Below are positions 62,688-64,000 of a stretch of DNA of 64,000 nt, piece by piece; positions within the stretch are counted from its first letter, which is position 1, and each line of letters opens with the position of its first letter. Source of the stretch: Rhizobium phaseoli (GTDB lineage Bacteria > Pseudomonadota > Alphaproteobacteria > Rhizobiales > Rhizobiaceae); the NCBI RefSeq assembly GCF_003985125.1, contig NZ_ML133577.1, forward strand, positions 89,063 to 153,062, in the 5' to 3' direction. The notes under the pieces were generated by a model that made no database searches, was not told where the DNA came from, and worked only from the letters and a program-made list of their open reading frames with translations. The position numbers and the translations under genes are program-made.

Positions 62688-63668
62688 ATGGCTTTGAACG
62701 TTCTCTTCATCGGCGGCACCGGCCAGATCTCATATCCCTGCGTCGAGCGCGCCGTTGCCGCGGGCCACCATGTCAGCGTCTTCAATCGCGGCTTGAAAAG
62801 CGCCCCCCTGCCTGCGGGCGTGAGTTCGATCGTCGGCGAACTCGGATCGGGCGCTTACGCAGAACTCGCCAAGGTCAATTATGATGTCGTCTGCCAGTTC
62901 ATCGCCTTCACGCCCGATCAGATCGCGCGTGACATCGAGGTCTTCTCTGGCAAGTGCGGCCAGTACATATTCATCTCCTCGGCTTCAGTCTATGAAAAAC
63001 CGCCGCGTCACTACGTGATCACCGAGGAGACCCCGGCGATCAATCCGTACTGGCCCTACAGTCAGGCCAAGATCGCCTGCGAGGAATTACTCAAGAAATC
63101 CGACAATCTCGCCTGGACGATCGTGCGTCCCAGCCACACCGTTCGCACTGGCCTGCCGATGATGATGGGCGACAGCGACATCATGGCGAGACGCCTGCTG
63201 GACGGAGAGCCCATCATCGTGGCGGGCGACGGCCACACGCCCTGGACGCTGACCCGCTCGGCCGATTTTGCCGTGCCTTTCGTCGGCCTCTTCGGCAAGC
63301 AGGCGGCGGTGAACGAGATTTTCCACATCACCTCCGACCGCGCCCACATCTGGGACGATATCCAGAAGACGATCGCCAGATTGCTAGGCGTCGAGGCGAA
63401 GATCGTCCACGTGCCGACGGATGCGCTGATCAAATACAATCCGGAATGGGTTGGCCCGCTCCTGGGCGACAAGGCCTGGACCGCGATCTTCGACAATTCG
63501 AAGGTCAAGCGCGTGGCCGGCGACTTCACATGCGCCGAGAGCCTGGACGAAATCCTCGCCGAGCCGATCATGCACCTCAAACAGCGCCTGGCCAAAAGCC
63601 GTCCGCCGAGAGGTGAGCTTGATGCCTTGATCGACAAGATTTGCACGGAGCAAAGTGCACTCGGCTAG
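62688..63668 (+). CDS. NAD-dependent epimerase/dehydratase-like protein
   Basis: 326 residues from the ATG at 62688 (GAGGT upstream); the longer open frame is unsupported. The N-terminal Rossmann motif is VLFIGGTGQIS (4-14), a GxxGxxG variant. It also has YIFISSASVYEKPP, the YSQAK catalytic Tyr/Lys and the downstream TIVRPSHTVRTG. It resembles extended-SDR sugar epimerases and isoflavone-reductase-like proteins. It is probably monocistronic. Confidence 0.85.
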   Translation: MALNVLFIGGTGQISYPCVERAVAAGHHVSVFNRGLKSAPLPAGVSSIVGELGSGAYAELAKVNYDVVCQFIAFTPDQIARDIEVFSGKCGQYIFISSASVYEKPPRHYVITEETPAINPYWPYSQAKIACEELLKKSDNLAWTIVRPSHTVRTGLPMMMGDSDIMARRLLDGEPIIVAGDGHTPWTLTRSADFAVPFVGLFGKQAAVNEIFHITSDRAHIWDDIQKTIARLLGVEAKIVHVPTDALIKYNPEWVGPLLGDKAWTAIFDNSKVKRVAGDFTCAESLDEILAEPIMHLKQRLAKSRPPRGELDALIDKICTEQSALG

Positions 63669-64000
63669 GATGAGGCTATTGTGGCGTTGGCGCGGCATCC
63701 ACCAACCTCCCTCATCCTGAGTCGCGCAGGCCATAGGCCGGAGCCTCGAACATGTTCCAACGTTGCTCCTTGCATCCATCGACTCTCAGCGCACCCGCCT
63801 CGCCCTCGAGGCCCCTGCGGGGCACCTCAGGATGAGGCTCTCGTTGGCGTTGCCTTCATCGGGCACGGCATCCTCCAGCGCCCCTCATCCTTGTACGTTG
63901 CCGCTGCTGTATAATGCGGCTGTGCGACGGAGATGCGTGTCATCCCGGGGTTTTGAACTCGTGCCTCAGCAAGCATCTCCGTCGCCATGTCTTCGCTCGA
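63669..64000 (+). repeat. Mosaic palindromic repeat, copy 5, and end of window
   Basis: The core (63792-63842) is a forward copy with one altered stretch (CTCGCCCTCGAGG). Flanking modules (63673-63770: GCGCGGCATCC...CCTCATCCTGAG; 63868-63890: GGCACGGCATCCTCCAGCGC) make it the longest mosaic. No gene is seen in the final 110 bases. Confidence 0.65.

Noticed and set aside
1..64000. CRISPR arrays, tRNA/rRNA genes, IS elements and prophage genes
   Set aside because: No regularly spaced direct repeats, no cloverleaf-type sequences noticed, and no transposase, integrase or phage structural gene recognised.

Overview
The window looks like chromosomal-type DNA from a GC-rich alphaproteobacterium of the order Hyphomicrobiales, most likely Rhizobium sensu stricto (R. 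leguminosarum/etli group). This rests on the gene families, the gene-dense layout with many LysR/ABC/GGDEF-EAL genes, and the rhizobial-style mosaic intergenic repeats. No tRNA, rRNA, IS element, prophage or CRISPR array was seen, and the replicon cannot be decided from sequence alone.

Layout. 0-2 kb: the end of a catabolic-looking pair (ferredoxin reductase type flavoprotein and a TIM-barrel isomerase-like protein). 2.1-8.9 kb: a tight six-gene signalling operon. It holds a GGDEF-EAL protein, two anti-sigma-type ATPase proteins (one with degenerate motifs, one intact), a STAS domain fused to a SAM methyltransferase, a membrane Cache-HAMP-PP2C phosphatase, and a stand-alone STAS protein. It reads as a complete partner-switching circuit tied to c-di-GMP and to a methyltransferase. 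9.4-13.6 kb: a secreted SGNH esterase, a candidate micro-ORF between twin hairpins, a glycine-rich exported protein, strong terminators, a LysE exporter and an orphan gene. 13.6-16.5 kb: an MHYT-PAS-GGDEF-EAL protein with an RBS-masking hairpin and a G-quadruplex motif upstream. 17.6-21.1 kb: LysR, divergent zinc alcohol dehydrogenase and MFS exporter. 21.1-23.9 kb: a cyclase-TolB-TPR gene and an exported protein, bracketed by direct repeats of the 3' end of the neighbouring beta-galactosidase gene.

23.9-31.9 kb: a galactoside-type uptake and hydrolysis operon (Tat-exported binding protein, two permeases, ATPase, GH42 beta-galactosidase) with a divergent ROK repressor. 32-38 kb: DUF4168 protein, EamA transporter with divergent MocR regulator, a CHASE4 histidine kinase with its single-domain response regulator, and a GNAT acetyltransferase. 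38.4-42.6 kb: beta-propeller protein, TPR/HTH regulator, DUF899 protein, small membrane protein and a compact DnaB-like ATPase. 43-48 kb: luciferase-like monooxygenase, LysR, MFS with ArsR, and a nucleotide cyclase. 48-54.6 kb: small orphan proteins, an SRPBCC protein, an FMN riboswitch driving a type II lumazine synthase (ribH), VOC, DUF1194/vWA, LysR, and an SDR overlapping a RidA gene.

54.6-61 kb: the second striking signalling locus. A predicted membrane protein resembling the Pycsar effector family (PycTM) is divergent from a two-gene operon encoding a FecR-TPR-outer-membrane beta-barrel fusion and a CHASE2 adenylate cyclase. This could carry a signal from the outer membrane to a cytoplasmic cyclic nucleotide and on to a membrane effector. 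61.2-63.7 kb: TetR with a divergent DUF308 membrane protein sharing palindromic operators, then an NAD-dependent epimerase-like protein.

Five copies of a mosaic palindromic repeat (cores near 17.6, 35.3, 38.4, 61.2 and 63.8 kb) sit between genes. Three class III nucleotide cyclases and two GGDEF-EAL proteins in 64 kb make second-messenger signalling the main theme of the window.
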